Origin: Pseudomonas akapageensis
GTDB taxonomy: Bacteria; Pseudomonadota; Gammaproteobacteria; Pseudomonadales; Pseudomonadaceae
NCBI RefSeq assembly: GCF_011355085.1
Contig: NZ_VXCP01000020.1
Location: forward strand, 62,001-126,000
DNA: 64,000 bases
Reading direction: 5' to 3'
The translations under genes were made by a program, and so were the position numbers. Positions 63,058 through 64,000 of the stretch are shown one piece after another. Below the pieces are notes generated by a model. The model was not told where the DNA came from. It saw only the letters and a list, made by a program, of their open reading frames with translations, and did no database searches. Numbering within the stretch: position 1 is the stretch's first letter; each line of letters opens with the position of its first letter.

Positions 63058-64000
63058 GGGGTCGCTTGCTTCACAGCCGGGGGCTTCGCAGCCGGTGGCT
63101 TCGCCACCGAGCACAGGCGAATCGAGTCGGCAAGCAACTCGATGGCCTTGGGCCGTGGGAAGCTGGCGCGCCAGGCAATCGCAACGGTACGGAAAGGCAC
63201 CGGCGGCGTCATGGGCCTGACTTCGATAATCCCTGGCGCGTAATGGTGGCTGTCGACTGCCGACAGCGGCAGGATTGAAATGCCCAGGCCAGAGGCGACC
63301 ATATGCCGGATGGTCTCCAGCGAGCTGGACTCTACGGTCGTGTGCCGGGCGCCGTCGTTGCCCTTGTTCAGGCTTGGGCAGGCTTCCAGAACCTGGTCGC
63401 GGAAGCAGTGGCCTTCACCGAGCAGCAGCAGGCTTTTGTCATTGAGCAGCGCGGCGTCGATGCTTTCCTTTTTCGTCCAGGGGTGCTCGCTGGGCATCAA
63501 CACATAGAAAGGTTCGTCGTACAGCGACAGGGTCAACACGTCCGCTTCATTGAACGGCAGGGCGATGATCACGGCATCGAGTTCACCGTTGCGCAGCTTG
63601 TCGCGCAGTACGTGGGTGAAGTTTTCTTCGATGTACAACGGCATCTGCGGGGCGACCCGGTGCAGTTGCGGAATCAGATGAGGGAACAGATAAGGGCCGA
63701 CCGTGTAGATCGCGCCGACCTTGAGCGGAGCGGTGAGCTGGTTCTTGCCGGCCTGGGCCAGCTCGCGAATGCCCTGAGCCTGTTCCAGGACCTTCTGAGC
63801 CTGCGCCACGATACCCTCGCCGACCGGCGTCAGGCGCACGGCACTCTTGCTGCGCTCGAAAATCAGCACGCCGAGTTCGTCTTCCAGTTTCTTGACCCCG
63901 ACCGACAGGGTCGGCTGGCTGACGTGGCAGCGTTCGGCCGCGTGGCCGAAGTGCTGTTCCTGGGCGAGGGTAACGATGTAGCGCAATTCTGTGAGAGTCA
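63054..64000 (-). CDS. oxyR: Hydrogen-peroxide sensor OxyR (start lost at window edge)
   Basis: A LysR regulator of 315 residues if the missing first base is A. The last bases of the window read TG ACT CTC on the minus strand, so only the A of the ATG is outside. The redox cysteines are in place: Cys 199 and Cys 208 in GEGHCFRDQVLEACPS. The N-terminal HTH is LTELRYIVTLAQEQHFGHAA and HVSQPTLSVGVKKLEDELGV. It activates peroxide defence genes. The C-terminus carries an extra Ala/Pro tail encoded by three 15-bp repeats (63067-63111). It overlaps recG by 4 bases. Confidence 0.96.
   Translation of the reverse strand, partial: TLTELRYIVTLAQEQHFGHAAERCHVSQPTLSVGVKKLEDELGVLIFERSKSAVRLTPVGEGIVAQAQKVLEQAQGIRELAQAGKNQLTAPLKVGAIYTVGPYLFPHLIPQLHRVAPQMPLYIEENFTHVLRDKLRNGELDAVIIALPFNEADVLTLSLYDEPFYVLMPSEHPWTKKESIDAALLNDKSLLLLGEGHCFRDQVLEACPSLNKGNDGARHTTVESSSLETIRHMVASGLGISILPLSAVDSHHYAPGIIEVRPMTPPVPFRTVAIAWRASFPRPKAIELLADSIRLCSVAKPPAAKPPAVKQATP
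63067..63111 (-). repeat. Three imperfect 15-bp repeats encoding the OxyR tail
   Basis: Units 63067-63081, 63082-63096 and 63097-63111 share a GGCTTC-GC-GCC-GG pattern on the plus strand and encode a repeated VAKPP/AAKPP-type segment. Confidence 0.75.

Overview
The window reads as a chromosomal segment of a Pseudomonas species, most likely from the P. fluorescens/P. putida side of the genus. Three things point there: protein sequences close to known Pseudomonas families, GC-rich coding throughout (except one island), and a gene order that resembles two blocks of the P. aeruginosa chromosome (uvrD to pyruvate carboxylase; pst-pho-ubi-rub-hup-recG-oxyR). This rests on recall, not on a database search. 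No rRNA, tRNA, CRISPR array or prophage was seen.

Layout. 1-4.3 kb: a zinc-starvation module. folE2 and a COG0523 GTPase diverge around a perfect Zur-type palindrome, followed by a second COG0523 GTPase. 4.4-12.1 kb: housekeeping genes (pdxY, thioesterase, cation/proton antiporter, SMI1/KNR4 protein, Tim44-like protein, EamA protein, uvrD). 12.3-22.3 kb: a PAS-GGDEF-EAL protein, a second-type zwf with a divergent RpiR/HexR-type regulator, then pycR and the two-subunit pyruvate carboxylase. 22.3-32.9 kb: two GNAT acetyltransferases with a PaiB-like protein opposite a MocR/PdxR regulator, acetylpolyamine deacetylase with a polyamine-binding protein, an AraC regulator, asparaginase, aspartase and a HypT-like LysR regulator.

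33.0-36.6 kb is a clearly AT-richer insertion. It encodes a VioC/AsnO-type Fe(II)/2-oxoglutarate amino-acid hydroxylase, a MurI-like racemase and an MFS transporter on one strand. Similar insertion-sequence-end-like repeats lie on both sides, and a relic transposase tail lies on the right. This is the best candidate here for an undescribed pathway, plausibly making or handling a hydroxylated and/or D-configured amino acid. The substrate is unknown.

37.1-42.9 kb: purE-purK behind a leader that looks like a transcription attenuator, a GlsB-type small membrane protein with a hairpin over its ribosome binding site, a DUF3299 protein, a hexose-phosphate mutarotase, a thioesterase and an MHS transporter. 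43-55 kb: the phosphate regulon (pstS, pstCAB-phoU, a response regulator, a CBS-domain protein, phoR and phoB) with PhoB boxes before pstS, pstC and phoB. 54.9-64 kb: a COG4315 protein, ubiC-ubiA, rubredoxin and its reductase, an HU protein, an SCP2-like protein, a YbaK-HDOD protein, recG and oxyR, which loses only its first base at the window edge.

Other structure: clusters of DnaA-box-like 9-mers inside a COG0523 gene and, as a 12-bp tandem repeat, inside the MocR gene; several REP/REPIN-type palindromes between genes; and unusually large periplasmic insertions in PstC and PstA.
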